DNA from: Neolewinella marina
GTDB taxonomy: Bacteria; Bacteroidota; Bacteroidia; Chitinophagales; Saprospiraceae
Length of the DNA: 59,878 nucleotides
Direction of reading: 5' to 3'
NCBI RefSeq assembly: GCF_002631205.1
Contig: NZ_PDLO01000012.1
Location: 1-59,878, forward strand
The translations under genes were made by a program, and so were the position numbers. Shown here piece by piece: positions 16,909 to 26,807 of the stretch (within the stretch, counting starts at the first letter, position 1; each line of letters opens with the position of its first letter). Below the pieces are notes generated by a model. That model made no database searches and had not been told where the DNA came from. It saw nothing but the letters and a program-made list of their open reading frames with translations.

Positions 16909-19900
16909 ATGAAATCACTACTCTACATCCTGACCTGCAGCCTGTTCTGCACGGCCAACATCCTTGCCCAGACGGTAAGCGGCAATGTCTCCGGCACCGA
17001 CGGGGAACCCCTCATCGGGGCCACCATCATGGTGAAGGGGACTACCCGCGGCACCATTACGGACTTTAACGGCGACTTCACCCTCGAAGAAGTGGCGGAC
17101 ACCAATACCCTGGTCTTCTCCTATACCGGCTACGCCTCCCAGGAGGTACCGGCTACCGGCGACCTCAACATCGTCCTCTCCGAGGGCATCGCCATGGACG
17201 AGGTCGTGGTGGTCGGCTACGGCACCGTGAAGAAGAGCGACCTGACGGGGGCGGTGTCCTCCCTGAAGACCGAGGACCTGAACCCCGGGGCGAACGCCTC
17301 CGTCGACCAGATGATGCAGGGGCGCGCCGCCGGTGTACAGATCAATCAGAGCAGCGCCGAGCCCGGCGGCGGACTATCCATCCGGGTACGCGGCGCCAGT
17401 TCCATCAATGCCGGCAACGAGCCGCTCTACGTCATCGACGGATTCCCCATCGACAACAGCCCGAACCTCTCCTCCGGTGGAGCCGGCGGGATCGGCGCCA
17501 ACGAAAGCCCCCGCAACCCCCTCAACTCCCTTAACCCCAATGATATCGCTTCCATTGAAATCCTGAAGGACGCCTCCGCAACCGCCATTTACGGTTCGCG
17601 GGGCGCCAACGGGGTGATCATCATTACTACGAAGAAGGGGAAGGGTGAACAGCTGTCGGTGAACTACAACGCCTACGCCGGTTTGCAGACCGTAGCCCGG
17701 CAAATGGACATTCTGTCCACCGAGGAGTACATCACCCTGATGAACGACCTTTCGGTAGCCCGCGGACAGGACCCCGTGTTCAGCGCCTCCGACATTGCCG
17801 CGATCGGCGCCGGCACCAACTGGCAGGATGAGGTGTACCGCGATGCGCCGGTCACCGACCACAACCTCTCGCTGAGCGGACGGGCGGGCAGCACCTCGAT
17901 GTACGCCTCGGTGAACTACTTCAACCAGCAGGGGGTAGTGGAGAATTCCGGAATCGAGAAATTCATCGGCCGCATCAACGTGGAGTCTGAACTCAGCGAC
18001 CGGGTAACCACGGGCATCAACATCAACACCAGCCTGGTTTCCGACAACAACAACATCGACGGCATCCAGACGAACGAGAATGCCGGCCCCATCTACTCCT
18101 CCCTGCTGTACGACCCCACGGAGCCCATCTTCGCCCCCGACGGCAGTTACAACCAGTCGACCAACCTGACCGTCAACAACCCCGTGGCCCTGATCCGGGG
18201 CGTGCAGAGCCAGGGGCAGACGAACCGCACCCTGGGCAACGCCTTCCTCTCCGTCGAGGCCCTGCCCAACCTGACGGCCAAGCTCAACTTCGGCACCGAC
18301 CGGCAGTCGACCCGGAGGGACATCTACAACACCCGCGCCACCTTCTACGGCGGCCCGGCGGGCGGTATCGCCAACATCGTGAACCTGGAGCGTTCCAGCA
18401 CCCTGCTGGAGTACACCATGAACTACAACACCTCGCTGAACGAGAACCACGCCTTCACCTTCCTGGGCGGGGTTACCTACCAGTGGTTCCAGAACCGGAT
18501 CTTCGGCGGTAGCATCAGCGGCTTCCCCACCGACGAGATCGGTACCGGCAACCTGAGCCTGGGCGACACGAATACCGACGCCCTGGTGAGCGGGCGGGAA
18601 GAAAACACCCTGCTGTCCTACCTGGCGCGCGCCAACTACAACCTCTACGACAAGTTCCTCTTCACGGCCTCCATCCGGGCCGACGGCTCCTCCCGCTTCG
18701 GGGAGAACCAGAAATACGGCTACTTCCCCTCCTTCGCCGTGGGCTACAAGCTTTCGGGCGAGCCCTTCGTGCCGGCGGTATTCGAGGAGCTCAAGCTGCG
18801 CGCCAGCTGGGGGCAGACGGGCAACCAGGAGATCGGCAACTACGCCTCCCAGTTGACCTTCGGTACGGGCCCCAGCGTGGTTTTCAACGGCAACGTCCAG
18901 GGTAGCGTCACCCCCCGGCGCATCGCCAACCCCGACCTGCGGTGGGAAACCACCGAGCAGTTCAACGTAGGCATCGACGCCAGCATCCTGAACGGCCGCA
19001 TCTACGGCTCGGTGGACTACTTCGTGAAGAACACCAAGGACCTGCTGTTCAACCTGCCGCTGCCGCGGTCCTCCGGCTTCCAGTCCGTGCTAACGAACGT
19101 GGGAGAGGTACGCAACCAGGGATTTGAGCTCCTGGCCAACTCCGTCAACGTCTCCACCGCCCGCATCAAGTGGAAGTCTTCCCTCAACTTTTCGACGATC
19201 AAAAATGAGGTCCTTGACCTGGGACGCGCTTCCTCCATCGTGACGGGCGACATCCAGTCCGTGGGGAACACCGCCGTCATCCAGGTGGGGCAGCCGCTGG
19301 CTTCCTACTACGGCTACGTGGTCACGGGCATCTTCCAGGAGAGCGACAACATCGGCGAATCGCCCCAGCCCAATGCCCGGGCGGGCTTCCCCATCTTCGA
19401 GGACCGCAACGGCGACGGCGTCATCACCCCGGCCGACCAGACCATCATTGGCAGTCCGTTCCCCGACTTCACCTACGGCCTGTCGAACTCCTTCTCTTAC
19501 GGCAACTGGCAGCTGGACATCTTCTTCCAGGGGCAGCAGGGGGCGGACCTCCTCAACATCAACGTGATCGAGAGCCTCTACCCAGCCAACTTCCGCCGCA
19601 ACCGCCTGGCGGAGCAGTCCCTCGACCGCTGGACGCCCCAGAACCCGAACGCGAAGTGGCCCTCCGGCGTCGACCCCAACGCCTACGGGGCTGGGAAGGT
19701 CAATACCCTGGTGCTCCAGGACGCCTCCTACTTCCGCCTGAAGAACGTACAGCTCAGCTATACCGTGCCCACCACCGGCCAGGGCCTGCTGAGCAACCTG
19801 CGGTTGTACGTCACGGGGCAGAACCTCTTCACCATCACCGATTACATCGGCTTCGACCCCGAGGCTAACTCCTTCGGCCGCAGCAACGTGCGGGTAGACT

Positions 19901-19956
19901 ACAGCAGCTACCCCCTGGCCCGGACGTACATCGTAGGATTGAACGCCAGCTTCTAA
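16909..19956 (+). CDS. SusC/RagA-type TonB-dependent outer-membrane transporter
   Basis: 1015 aa. Signal peptide (LLYILTCSLFCTANILAQ), then a carboxypeptidase-D-like regulatory domain (VSGTDGEPLIGATIMVKGT), the TonB-contacting and plug region (MDEVVVVGYGTVKKSDLTGA, PLYVIDGFPIDN, ASATAIYGSRGANGVIIITT), and a 22-strand barrel ending in an aromatic C-terminus (IVGLNASF). It imports oligosaccharides across the outer membrane with its SusD partner, whose gene starts 20 bp downstream. No N-terminal STN domain is present, so it is unlikely to signal through an anti-sigma factor, which agrees with control by the HTCS. Confidence 0.97.
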   Translation: MKSLLYILTCSLFCTANILAQTVSGNVSGTDGEPLIGATIMVKGTTRGTITDFNGDFTLEEVADTNTLVFSYTGYASQEVPATGDLNIVLSEGIAMDEVVVVGYGTVKKSDLTGAVSSLKTEDLNPGANASVDQMMQGRAAGVQINQSSAEPGGGLSIRVRGASSINAGNEPLYVIDGFPIDNSPNLSSGGAGGIGANESPRNPLNSLNPNDIASIEILKDASATAIYGSRGANGVIIITTKKGKGEQLSVNYNAYAGLQTVARQMDILSTEEYITLMNDLSVARGQDPVFSASDIAAIGAGTNWQDEVYRDAPVTDHNLSLSGRAGSTSMYASVNYFNQQGVVENSGIEKFIGRINVESELSDRVTTGININTSLVSDNNNIDGIQTNENAGPIYSSLLYDPTEPIFAPDGSYNQSTNLTVNNPVALIRGVQSQGQTNRTLGNAFLSVEALPNLTAKLNFGTDRQSTRRDIYNTRATFYGGPAGGIANIVNLERSSTLLEYTMNYNTSLNENHAFTFLGGVTYQWFQNRIFGGSISGFPTDEIGTGNLSLGDTNTDALVSGREENTLLSYLARANYNLYDKFLFTASIRADGSSRFGENQKYGYFPSFAVGYKLSGEPFVPAVFEELKLRASWGQTGNQEIGNYASQLTFGTGPSVVFNGNVQGSVTPRRIANPDLRWETTEQFNVGIDASILNGRIYGSVDYFVKNTKDLLFNLPLPRSSGFQSVLTNVGEVRNQGFELLANSVNVSTARIKWKSSLNFSTIKNEVLDLGRASSIVTGDIQSVGNTAVIQVGQPLASYYGYVVTGIFQESDNIGESPQPNARAGFPIFEDRNGDGVITPADQTIIGSPFPDFTYGLSNSFSYGNWQLDIFFQGQQGADLLNINVIESLYPANFRRNRLAEQSLDRWTPQNPNAKWPSGVDPNAYGAGKVNTLVLQDASYFRLKNVQLSYTVPTTGQGLLSNLRLYVTGQNLFTITDYIGFDPEANSFGRSNVRVDYSSYPLARTYIVGLNASF

Positions 19957-19976
19957 CCGGAAAAAATACAAAGATC

Positions 19977-21407
19977 ATGAAAGCCATATATCACTACCTC
20001 CTTGTCGTTTGTTTCGTCGGATTCACCGCCTGTGAAGGCCCCCTGGAAGAGGAGATCTTCAGCGAACTGGCCCCCTCTACCCTCTTCACTTCCGAAAGCG
20101 GGATCGAGGCGGTCCTCAACTCGGCCTACGCCTACAGCCACCGTTCCGGCTACCAGGAATCCTGGGCACCGCTGTTCATGCAGGGCATGACCGCCGGGGA
20201 GGCTCACGGACTCGGGGGCTCGATAGAATCCCTCTGGGCCAGCCTGATCACCTTCACCTGGGACGCCAACCACGCCCACGTGCTGGCGATGTGGACGGTC
20301 TACTACAACGCCATCCGCGACGCTAACCTCGTGCTGGACAACCTGGACAATGAAGCGCTGAGCGCCGACTTCCGCCAACGGGCCGCCGCCGAGGTTCACT
20401 TTCTCCGGGGCTGGAACTACGCCGAGTTATACAACCTGTACGGCCCCGTTCCGGTGTACACCTCCTCCACCGACGCCCCCCTGCAACCCCGGGCCAGCGA
20501 TGCGGAGATGCGCGCCCTGATCGAAACGGAACTCCAGCTGGCCATCGAAGGACTGCCCGCGGAGCCCCTGGCGTACGGCAAGGCCACCCGGGGAGCGGCC
20601 ATGGGCATCCTGACCAAATTCTACCTCAACACCCGGCAGTGGCAAAAGGCCGCCGACATGGCCCAGCGGGTCATCGACTCCGGGGACTACGGACTGGTAC
20701 CGGTCTACTCTGACGTATTCGCGGTAGCCAATGAAGGCAACCGGGAAATGGTGTGGGCCCTGCCCAAATCGTCGGTTTCCGGTACGACCGGCCAGGCCAT
20801 CAACGCCCTGCTCTTCCCCCCCGACTACCCCCGCCCCTACCCCAACAATGGCGTCTTCGCGGCCCGGACCTACCTCTTCGACGACTTCGTGAATTCCTTC
20901 GCCGAGGGGGACACCCGCCGGGATATGATCGTCACCGAATACGTAAGTACCTCCTCCGGTCAGCGGGTGGGCGGATTGGGCTTCGACCGCTCCTTCCCCT
21001 ACAAATATGAATTCGACCCGAACTCGGTTGGCGTCAACTCCGGCAACGACCTGCCCGTCGTCCGCTACGCCGACATCCTGATCAGCCGGGCCGAGGCCCT
21101 GAACGAGTTGGAAGGCCCCACCCAGGAGGCCATCGATCTGGTGAGCCAGGTGCGGCAGCGCGCGGGTGCCGAACCCCTCCGGCTGGCCGACTACGACCAG
21201 GCCTCCCTGCGCGACGCCATCCTGCGGGAGCGCGAGTGGGAATTCTGGTTCGAAGCCAAGCGCCGGGAAGACCAGCTGCGCCACGGCCGCTTCATTGCCC
21301 AGGCCCGCGACCGGGGCCACAATGCGGAGGACTTCCACGTCCTCTTCCCCCTGCCCCAGGTGGAAATGAACGCCAACAACCTCTTGGAGCAAAATACGGG
21401 GTACTAG
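19977..21407 (+). CDS. SusD/RagB-type glycan-binding lipoprotein
   Basis: 476 aa. Lipoprotein signal MKAIYHYLLVVCFVGFTACEG with lipobox FTAC. Family hallmarks include AEVHFLRGWNYAELYNLYGPVP and the C-terminal segment REREWEFWFEAKRREDQLRHGRF, here read as REREWEFWFEAKRR and DQLRHGRF. It forms the lid on the SusC barrel and binds the polysaccharide at the cell surface. Full length for the family. Its stop codon is followed directly, without a gap, by the ATG of the next sulfatase, so transport and desulfation genes are tightly coupled. Confidence 0.97.
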   Translation: MKAIYHYLLVVCFVGFTACEGPLEEEIFSELAPSTLFTSESGIEAVLNSAYAYSHRSGYQESWAPLFMQGMTAGEAHGLGGSIESLWASLITFTWDANHAHVLAMWTVYYNAIRDANLVLDNLDNEALSADFRQRAAAEVHFLRGWNYAELYNLYGPVPVYTSSTDAPLQPRASDAEMRALIETELQLAIEGLPAEPLAYGKATRGAAMGILTKFYLNTRQWQKAADMAQRVIDSGDYGLVPVYSDVFAVANEGNREMVWALPKSSVSGTTGQAINALLFPPDYPRPYPNNGVFAARTYLFDDFVNSFAEGDTRRDMIVTEYVSTSSGQRVGGLGFDRSFPYKYEFDPNSVGVNSGNDLPVVRYADILISRAEALNELEGPTQEAIDLVSQVRQRAGAEPLRLADYDQASLRDAILREREWEFWFEAKRREDQLRHGRFIAQARDRGHNAEDFHVLFPLPQVEMNANNLLEQNTGY

Positions 21408-22853
21408 ATGACCATCGGCAACCTGCTTTCCGCCCACCAATGGGCCACTCTCTGCTGTCTGCTGCTCCTGCTCCCGCCTGCGGGAGCAAGAGCGCAGGCA
21501 TCCCCACCCCCCTCGCAACCGCCGAACATCATCGTCATCTTCGCCGACGACCTCGGCTACGGTGACCTGGGGGCGTACGGCCACCCGACGATCCGCACTC
21601 CAAACCTCGACCGTATGGCCGCCACCGGCCAGAAGTGGACCAACTTCTACGTGGGCGCCAGCGTATGCACCCCCAGCCGCGTGGCGCTACTGACCGGTCG
21701 GCTGCCGGTAAGGAGCGGGATGGTCAGCCGGCCCAAACGGGTGCTCTACCCCCACTCCAGAAGGGGATTGCCGGAAGAAGAAATCACCCTGGCCGACCAG
21801 TTGAAGTCGGCCGGCTACGCCACGGCCTGCATCGGCAAATGGCACCTGGGCCACCGCCCCCAATACCTGCCCACCCGTAACGGCTTCGACTACTACTTCG
21901 GCATTCCCTACTCCAACGATATGGACATCGTGGCCGACCTGGAAGCCGAGGGCGGCTACTACAACTTCTTCACCAGCCAGGCCAGCTACGACACGGAGAG
22001 CTACCACGTGCCCCTGATGCGGAATACCGAGATCATCGAGCGGCCGGCGAACCAGCACACCATTACCGACCGGTATACCCGGGAAACGATGGACTTCATC
22101 CGCAACCACCGCGACGGGCCGTTTTTTGTCTACCTGGCCCACAACCTGCCCCACATCCCCCTCTTTGCTTCGGATGCCTTCGTGGGAAAAAGTGAACGGG
22201 GGCTGTACGGCGACGTGGTGGAGGAGATCGACGCCGGCGTCGGCCAAATCCTCGACCTGCTCGAAGCGGAAGGGATCGCCGAGAATACCATCGTGGTATT
22301 CACCTCCGACAATGGCCCCTGGCTGCCCTTCGGGGTGCAGGGCGGCAGCGCCGGCCTGCTGCGCGACGGCAAGGGGACGACCTGGGAAGGGGGAATGCGG
22401 GAACCGTTCATCGCCTGGGGCCCGGGCCGGATCGCCCCCGGGGTAGTCACGGAACTGGGTACCACCATGGACCTCTTCACCACCTTCAGCAAGCTGGCGG
22501 GGGTGGCGGAGCCACAAGACCGCATCATTGATGGCCTGGACCTGTCCCCGGTGCTATTCGGTGGGGGGAGGAGTCCGCGCAACACCGTGTTCTACTACCG
22601 CAGCGCCGAACTCTACGCCGTCCGGGTAGGCGCCTACAAGGCCCACTTCATCACGGAAGGTGGCTACGGAGGGGAAGCCCGGACGGTACACGCCACCCCC
22701 CTGTTGTACAATGTGAACGTGGACCCCTCCGAAATCCACAACATCGCGGAAGACCACCCGGAAGTCCTGGCCGAAATCCGGACCGTCGTGGAAGCCCACA
22801 ACCGCGATATGGTAAAGGGGCCCGATCAGCTCAGTGACGTCGAAGAACGGTAG
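21408..22853 (+). CDS. Type-I (S1) sulfatase, secreted (second copy)
   Basis: 481 aa with a Sec signal (ATLCCLLLLLPPAGARAQ). Active-site signature SVCTPSRVALLTGR with CTPSR as the formylglycine site, metal ligands in IFADDLGYGDL, GKWHLGHRP and FTSDNGPW. It is clearly related to the sulfatase at 15460 (shared FYVGA-VC-PSR, RLPVRSGM, YYFGIPYSNDM, TTMDLFTT blocks), which suggests duplication around the SusCD pair with later divergence, perhaps to different sulfate positions. The start codon follows the susD stop directly. Periplasmic or surface location is likely. Confidence 0.95.
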   Translation: MTIGNLLSAHQWATLCCLLLLLPPAGARAQASPPPSQPPNIIVIFADDLGYGDLGAYGHPTIRTPNLDRMAATGQKWTNFYVGASVCTPSRVALLTGRLPVRSGMVSRPKRVLYPHSRRGLPEEEITLADQLKSAGYATACIGKWHLGHRPQYLPTRNGFDYYFGIPYSNDMDIVADLEAEGGYYNFFTSQASYDTESYHVPLMRNTEIIERPANQHTITDRYTRETMDFIRNHRDGPFFVYLAHNLPHIPLFASDAFVGKSERGLYGDVVEEIDAGVGQILDLLEAEGIAENTIVVFTSDNGPWLPFGVQGGSAGLLRDGKGTTWEGGMREPFIAWGPGRIAPGVVTELGTTMDLFTTFSKLAGVAEPQDRIIDGLDLSPVLFGGGRSPRNTVFYYRSAELYAVRVGAYKAHFITEGGYGGEARTVHATPLLYNVNVDPSEIHNIAEDHPEVLAEIRTVVEAHNRDMVKGPDQLSDVEER

Positions 22854-22909
22854 GCGATTCGGTACCTTGCTTGCTCCAAATCCGCACCCTAAATAATTAC
22901 CCTCCCTTC

Positions 22910-24505
22910 ATGCGTAAGCTTTACACCCTGCTCCTGGCCCTGATCCTTGGCTCCTGCGGCCCCGCCCCCGAAACCGAAAGTTCCGCCGGGACCCAGGCGC
23001 GCAACGGCCGCCCGAACATCATCTTCATCATGTCGGACGACCACGCCCAGCGGGCCCTTTCCGCCTATACCGATGAGCTGACCGAAACGCCGAACCTGGA
23101 CCGGATCGCGGACGGGGGGATGCTCTTCCGCAACAGCTTCGTGACCAACTCCATCTGTGCGCCCAGCCGCGCGGCCATCCTGACCGGAAAGTACAGCCAC
23201 ATCAACGGCAAGATCGATAACCTGAGCCCCTTCGATCCCAACCAGTGGACCTTCCCCGAGGCCCTGCACCGGGCCGGATACCGGACCAGCCTCTTCGGCA
23301 AGCACCACCTGAAGGAAATCCCCCACGGCCTGGACGAGTACCGGGCCCTGATCGACCAGGGAGACTACTACAACCCCACCTTCGTGCACAACGGGGATAC
23401 TTTGGCCCCCACCGAGGGGTACACCACCACCCTGATCACCGACTACGCCCTGGCGGAACTGAAGCGGAACGCGGAGAGCGACCAGCCCTTCATGATGCTG
23501 TACTGGCACAAGGCGCCCCACCGCAACTGGATGCCCGACACGAGTGACCTGGCGGGACTGCTGGACAAGCGCTACCCCGAGCCCGCGAACCTGCGCGACG
23601 ACTACGCCGGCCGGCCCGCCGCGGCAAATGCCGATATGCGCATCGCTGATATGTTCGTGAGCCAGGACCTGAAGGTGCTGAAAGAGTACGAGCCCAATGA
23701 CCCCGGTACCGGCGGCGCGACCTTCTGGCCGGATGGCACGAAATACATGGCCGAGTACTTCTACCGGGAGATCGACCGGCTGAACCCCGCACAACGGGCC
23801 GCCTGGGAACCCTTCCTTAAGCGGGTCGGCGAGGAATGGCAGTCCGTTAAGGGTACCGACCAGGAACTTGGCTGGCGTTACCAGCGGTACATGCAGGACT
23901 ACCTGGCCAGCGTGAAAAGCGTCGACGACAACGTGGGGCGGGTGCTGGACTACCTGGAAGAAAGCGGCCTCGACGAGAACACCATCGTCATCTACACCAG
24001 CGACCAGGGCTTCTACCTGGGTGAGCATGGCTGGTACGACAAGCGCTTCATGTACGAGGAAAGTCACCGGACGCCCCTGCTCATTAAGTATCCCGAGCAA
24101 ATCGAAGGCGGGACTACCTCGGATGCCCTGGTGATGAATATCGACCTGGCCACCACCCTGCTGGAGCTCGCCGGCGTCGAAGTGCCCGCTGATTTGCAGG
24201 GGAGGAGCCTGACGCCACTCTTCAACGGAACTACGCCCGACAACTGGCGCGACCATATCTACTACCGCTACTACCAGGAAATGAACAGCTTCCACCGGGT
24301 GGCCCGCCACGAGGGGGTACGCGGCGAGCGCTACAAGCTGATCCACTTCACCGAGCCGGGCTTCGAGGGCTACGAGCTCTACGACCTGCGGGAGGACCCC
24401 CAGGAAATGGAAAACCGGATCGACGATCCCGCACTGGCCGCGGAAAAGGAACGGCTACAAACGGAACTGCGGGAACTGCGGCGGGAACTGAAGGTGACGG
24501 ACTAA
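22910..24505 (+). CDS. Type-I (S1) sulfatase, lipoprotein
   Basis: 531 aa from the ATG at 22910, which gives MRKLYTLLLALILGSCGPAP with lipobox LGSC; the upstream in-frame extension lacks a signal. Active-site motif SICAPSRAAILTGKY with CAPSR as formylglycine site, and metal-binding IIFIMSDDHAQRA, GKHHLK and YTSDQGFYLGEHGWYDKR. The DDHAQ and GEHGWYDKR motifs place it in a different S1 branch from the other two, the one that includes many heparan, iduronate and uncharacterised algal-glycan sulfatases. Last gene of the HTCS-linked plus-strand run; it converges with the DUF819 gene, with 4 bp between the stop codons. Confidence 0.94.
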   Translation: MRKLYTLLLALILGSCGPAPETESSAGTQARNGRPNIIFIMSDDHAQRALSAYTDELTETPNLDRIADGGMLFRNSFVTNSICAPSRAAILTGKYSHINGKIDNLSPFDPNQWTFPEALHRAGYRTSLFGKHHLKEIPHGLDEYRALIDQGDYYNPTFVHNGDTLAPTEGYTTTLITDYALAELKRNAESDQPFMMLYWHKAPHRNWMPDTSDLAGLLDKRYPEPANLRDDYAGRPAAANADMRIADMFVSQDLKVLKEYEPNDPGTGGATFWPDGTKYMAEYFYREIDRLNPAQRAAWEPFLKRVGEEWQSVKGTDQELGWRYQRYMQDYLASVKSVDDNVGRVLDYLEESGLDENTIVIYTSDQGFYLGEHGWYDKRFMYEESHRTPLLIKYPEQIEGGTTSDALVMNIDLATTLLELAGVEVPADLQGRSLTPLFNGTTPDNWRDHIYYRYYQEMNSFHRVARHEGVRGERYKLIHFTEPGFEGYELYDLREDPQEMENRIDDPALAAEKERLQTELRELRRELKVTD

Positions 24506-24509
24506 CCCC

Positions 24510-25634
24510 CTACACCACCCACCATTCGAACAGGTAGATCGTGAGCAGCCCCCATACCGTTCCGGTCGCCATGCTCAGGATCGCGAGCAGTACGGCGTGG
24601 GGCATCCAGCGCTTTTCGTAGGCGGCGGTGACCGCGGGTGCCGTGGCGATGCCCCCCACGTTGGCCATGCTGCCAATGGGTACCCAGGCGGCGTTCACGT
24701 TGAGGGCCCGGGCCACGAGCAACATGAAGGCGAAGTGGCTGCTGAGCCAAACCACTAGAAAGCCCGTCAGGGCACCGTCGAACCGCACCAGGTCGAACCG
24801 CAGCCGCAGGCCCAGTACGGCCATGACCACCAGGATCATCACCGCCCCCACCCGGAGGGCCACGGCGTGGTTCCAGCGGGGGAGCAGGTTGCCGAACAGC
24901 AGTCCGGCCGCTGAAAGGATGAGCACGCCAGCCACGAAGGACTCCACGAGGTGGTTGATCACCAGCACGCTCCCCACCAGCAGGGCGATAGACCACAGCG
25001 GGTGGAGGGGCTCCCCCATTCGGGGACTCAGGTCGGCCGGCATGGTGCGGTCGGTGATCCCCAGGCGATCATTCAGGGCGTCGCTGCGCTTGATGCCCTG
25101 GAACATGAGGATGGTCCAGATATTGACCAGGATGTTGTCGAGGACGAGGATCGACAGGAAGATGTGCTCCGGGCAATCCACCGCCACCTTGAGCACCAGC
25201 TGGCTGCTGCTGCCCCCGATCCAGCTGCCGACGATGGGGGGCAGGCCCTTCCAGTAGCCGGCCGAGACCAGGGTATCGGTTACGAAGTCCGAACCGGCCA
25301 GGAAAAAGGCCAGTACCGCTGGAAAAACGGCGATCCACGCCGATCCGGCCACGAATACCGCCAGCGGCTTCCAGCCAATGGAACGGAGCTGCCCTACCGA
25401 TAGCCCGCTCATCACGGCCACGATGGCCAGCGGGATAAAGTAGGCCCGGCTGTAGTCGTGGATGGTGTGCCCAGAGTAGTCCGCCCCCGTAACCCAGGAA
25501 ACGCCCGCCGGCAGCAGGTAGGCCAGCAGGATAGCAGGCACCCAGGCGAACAGCCGGCGGAACCAGGGGGTATCCCACCGGTCCAGCAGATAGGTAAGCA
25601 CTACGGTAACACCGGTGATCAGCCAGGGAGTCAT
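24510..25634 (-). CDS. DUF819 family membrane protein, putative transporter
   Basis: 374 aa with about ten membrane helices. The conserved end GSMANVGGIATAPAVTAAY and the central IVGSWIGGSSSQLVLKVAVD match the DUF819 (YjcL-like) family. Its members are thought to be transporters but the substrate is not established. In this setting, between the sulfatase locus and a sialidase-fold protein and sharing a leader motif with the latter, export or uptake of a sugar or sulfate product is possible but unproven. The start at 25634 lies 10 bp below a conserved leader element. Confidence 0.88.
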   Translation of the reverse strand: MTPWLITGVTVVLTYLLDRWDTPWFRRLFAWVPAILLAYLLPAGVSWVTGADYSGHTIHDYSRAYFIPLAIVAVMSGLSVGQLRSIGWKPLAVFVAGSAWIAVFPAVLAFFLAGSDFVTDTLVSAGYWKGLPPIVGSWIGGSSSQLVLKVAVDCPEHIFLSILVLDNILVNIWTILMFQGIKRSDALNDRLGITDRTMPADLSPRMGEPLHPLWSIALLVGSVLVINHLVESFVAGVLILSAAGLLFGNLLPRWNHAVALRVGAVMILVVMAVLGLRLRFDLVRFDGALTGFLVVWLSSHFAFMLLVARALNVNAAWVPIGSMANVGGIATAPAVTAAYEKRWMPHAVLLAILSMATGTVWGLLTIYLFEWWVV

Positions 25635-25643
25635 GAGGGCGGG

Positions 25644-25684
25644 TGACGGGCGGCGGATTACCGCCCGGTAGTGGTGAAGCTAAG
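25644..25684 (-). promoter_or_regulatory. Conserved leader element, copy 1 (upstream of DUF819 gene)
   Basis: Contains GTAGTGGTGAAGCTAAG (25668-25684, plus-strand reading), preceded by the small hairpin GGGCGG-N7-CCGCCC. The same 17-mer with one change and a similar hairpin lie upstream of the next minus-strand gene (26808-26851). Read on the minus strand it gives CTTAGCTTCACCACTAC, in which TAGCTTCA could be a degenerate TAnnTTTG -7 box. Confidence 0.45.
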
Positions 25685-25731
25685 TTGGCGGGGCCTAATC
25701 TCGGTCTGCCCCGGGAGGTAAAGGTGAAGGA

Positions 25732-26772
25732 TCATCGCTCCCCGAGCCGGAAGCTCGCGTGCCGGATCGTCCGCCGGTCGTAGGTATAGACCACGTGCAC
25801 GGTCCCGTCCGCCGCCTGGATGATGGCCGGGTAGCTGTATTCCCCCTCCGCGTGGCGCTCGAGGTCGAAGAGCGACTGCCACTCCAGCCCGTCGGTGGAC
25901 CACTCCACGTCCAGGACGCTGCGGCCGTTCCACCAGTTTTTGCCCCGTGGGAGGGGGTTGTTGACCAGCAGGAAGTCGCCGGAAGCGAGGGTCACGGCAT
26001 CGACGCCGGAGTTTGAATTGGGGACGGCCACGGTGTCCGCCTCCGTCCAGTTGTTGCCCTTGTCGTAAGACCAGCTGCTTACGAGGCGGTCGTGCTTGCT
26101 GCGGCACAGGATCTGCAGGGTATCGCCGCCGTGTTGGAGGAAGGTAGGCTGGATGATCTCGAAGTCTTGCGGGTTCGGCACGGCGATCCTTTCCCAGCTT
26201 CCCGCGGATTCATTGTACTGTTCTAGGTGAACGCGCCAGGCATCGGTGGTGGGGTTTTCCGTGCTGCTGCCGCAGAGCAGTACGCCCGGTTCCGGCTCGA
26301 TGGGCTTGTTGCGTATTGGCCCGAGGAAGCCGTCCGGCAGGTAGCGGGGGGCGCTCCACTGCGCTCCGTCGTCGTCGGAGGTCAACATGGCGCCGAACCA
26401 CTCCCGGGGGTTCTTTCCCACCTTGTAGAAGAGGTACAGCTTTCCACCCAGGCTGCGGTACAGCACTGGATTCCAGCACGGCAGGGTGTCGCCTTCGGTG
26501 ACCAGGGGAGTCACCAATTGCCGGGGTTCTGACCAACTTCCTCCTTCCCGGTTGCTGGCGTAGATGCCGACGTCCTTGGCCCCCTCATGGCTGCCCCCGA
26601 ACCAGGCAACGAGCAACCGGTCCGGTCCGAGTTCGACGATCGTCGAAGCGTGACTGTTTTGGGTGACGGGCTCCTCGAAGACATCGGTCAGGACGAGGTT
26701 ACTGTAGGTTGGAGGCTGGGCGAACATGAGGGCGGGCAGGAGGAAAGCAAGCGAGAGGAGGTGCAGGTACAT
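25732..26772 (-). CDS. BNR-repeat (sialidase/neuraminidase-fold) protein, secreted
   Basis: 346 aa with a signal peptide (LLSLAFLLPALMFAQ). It is a six-bladed propeller protein with Asp-box-like turns: REGGSWSEPRQL, DDDGAQWSAPRYL, YDKGNNWTEADTV and STDGLEWQSLF. The opening HASTIVELGPDRLLVAWFGGSHEG and IRNKPIEPEPGVLLCGSS are typical of the exo-alpha-sialidase-like proteins in Bacteroidota and Planctomycetota polysaccharide loci. Many of these are not true sialidases and act on other acidic glycans. Its neighbours are a DUF819 protein and three sulfatases, so an acidic or sulfated glycan target is plausible. Confidence 0.85.
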   Translation of the reverse strand: MYLHLLSLAFLLPALMFAQPPTYSNLVLTDVFEEPVTQNSHASTIVELGPDRLLVAWFGGSHEGAKDVGIYASNREGGSWSEPRQLVTPLVTEGDTLPCWNPVLYRSLGGKLYLFYKVGKNPREWFGAMLTSDDDGAQWSAPRYLPDGFLGPIRNKPIEPEPGVLLCGSSTENPTTDAWRVHLEQYNESAGSWERIAVPNPQDFEIIQPTFLQHGGDTLQILCRSKHDRLVSSWSYDKGNNWTEADTVAVPNSNSGVDAVTLASGDFLLVNNPLPRGKNWWNGRSVLDVEWSTDGLEWQSLFDLERHAEGEYSYPAIIQAADGTVHVVYTYDRRTIRHASFRLGER

Positions 26773-26807
26773 GGGGCGCAGGAATTGTCCGCGAGCATAT
26801 GTCGCGG

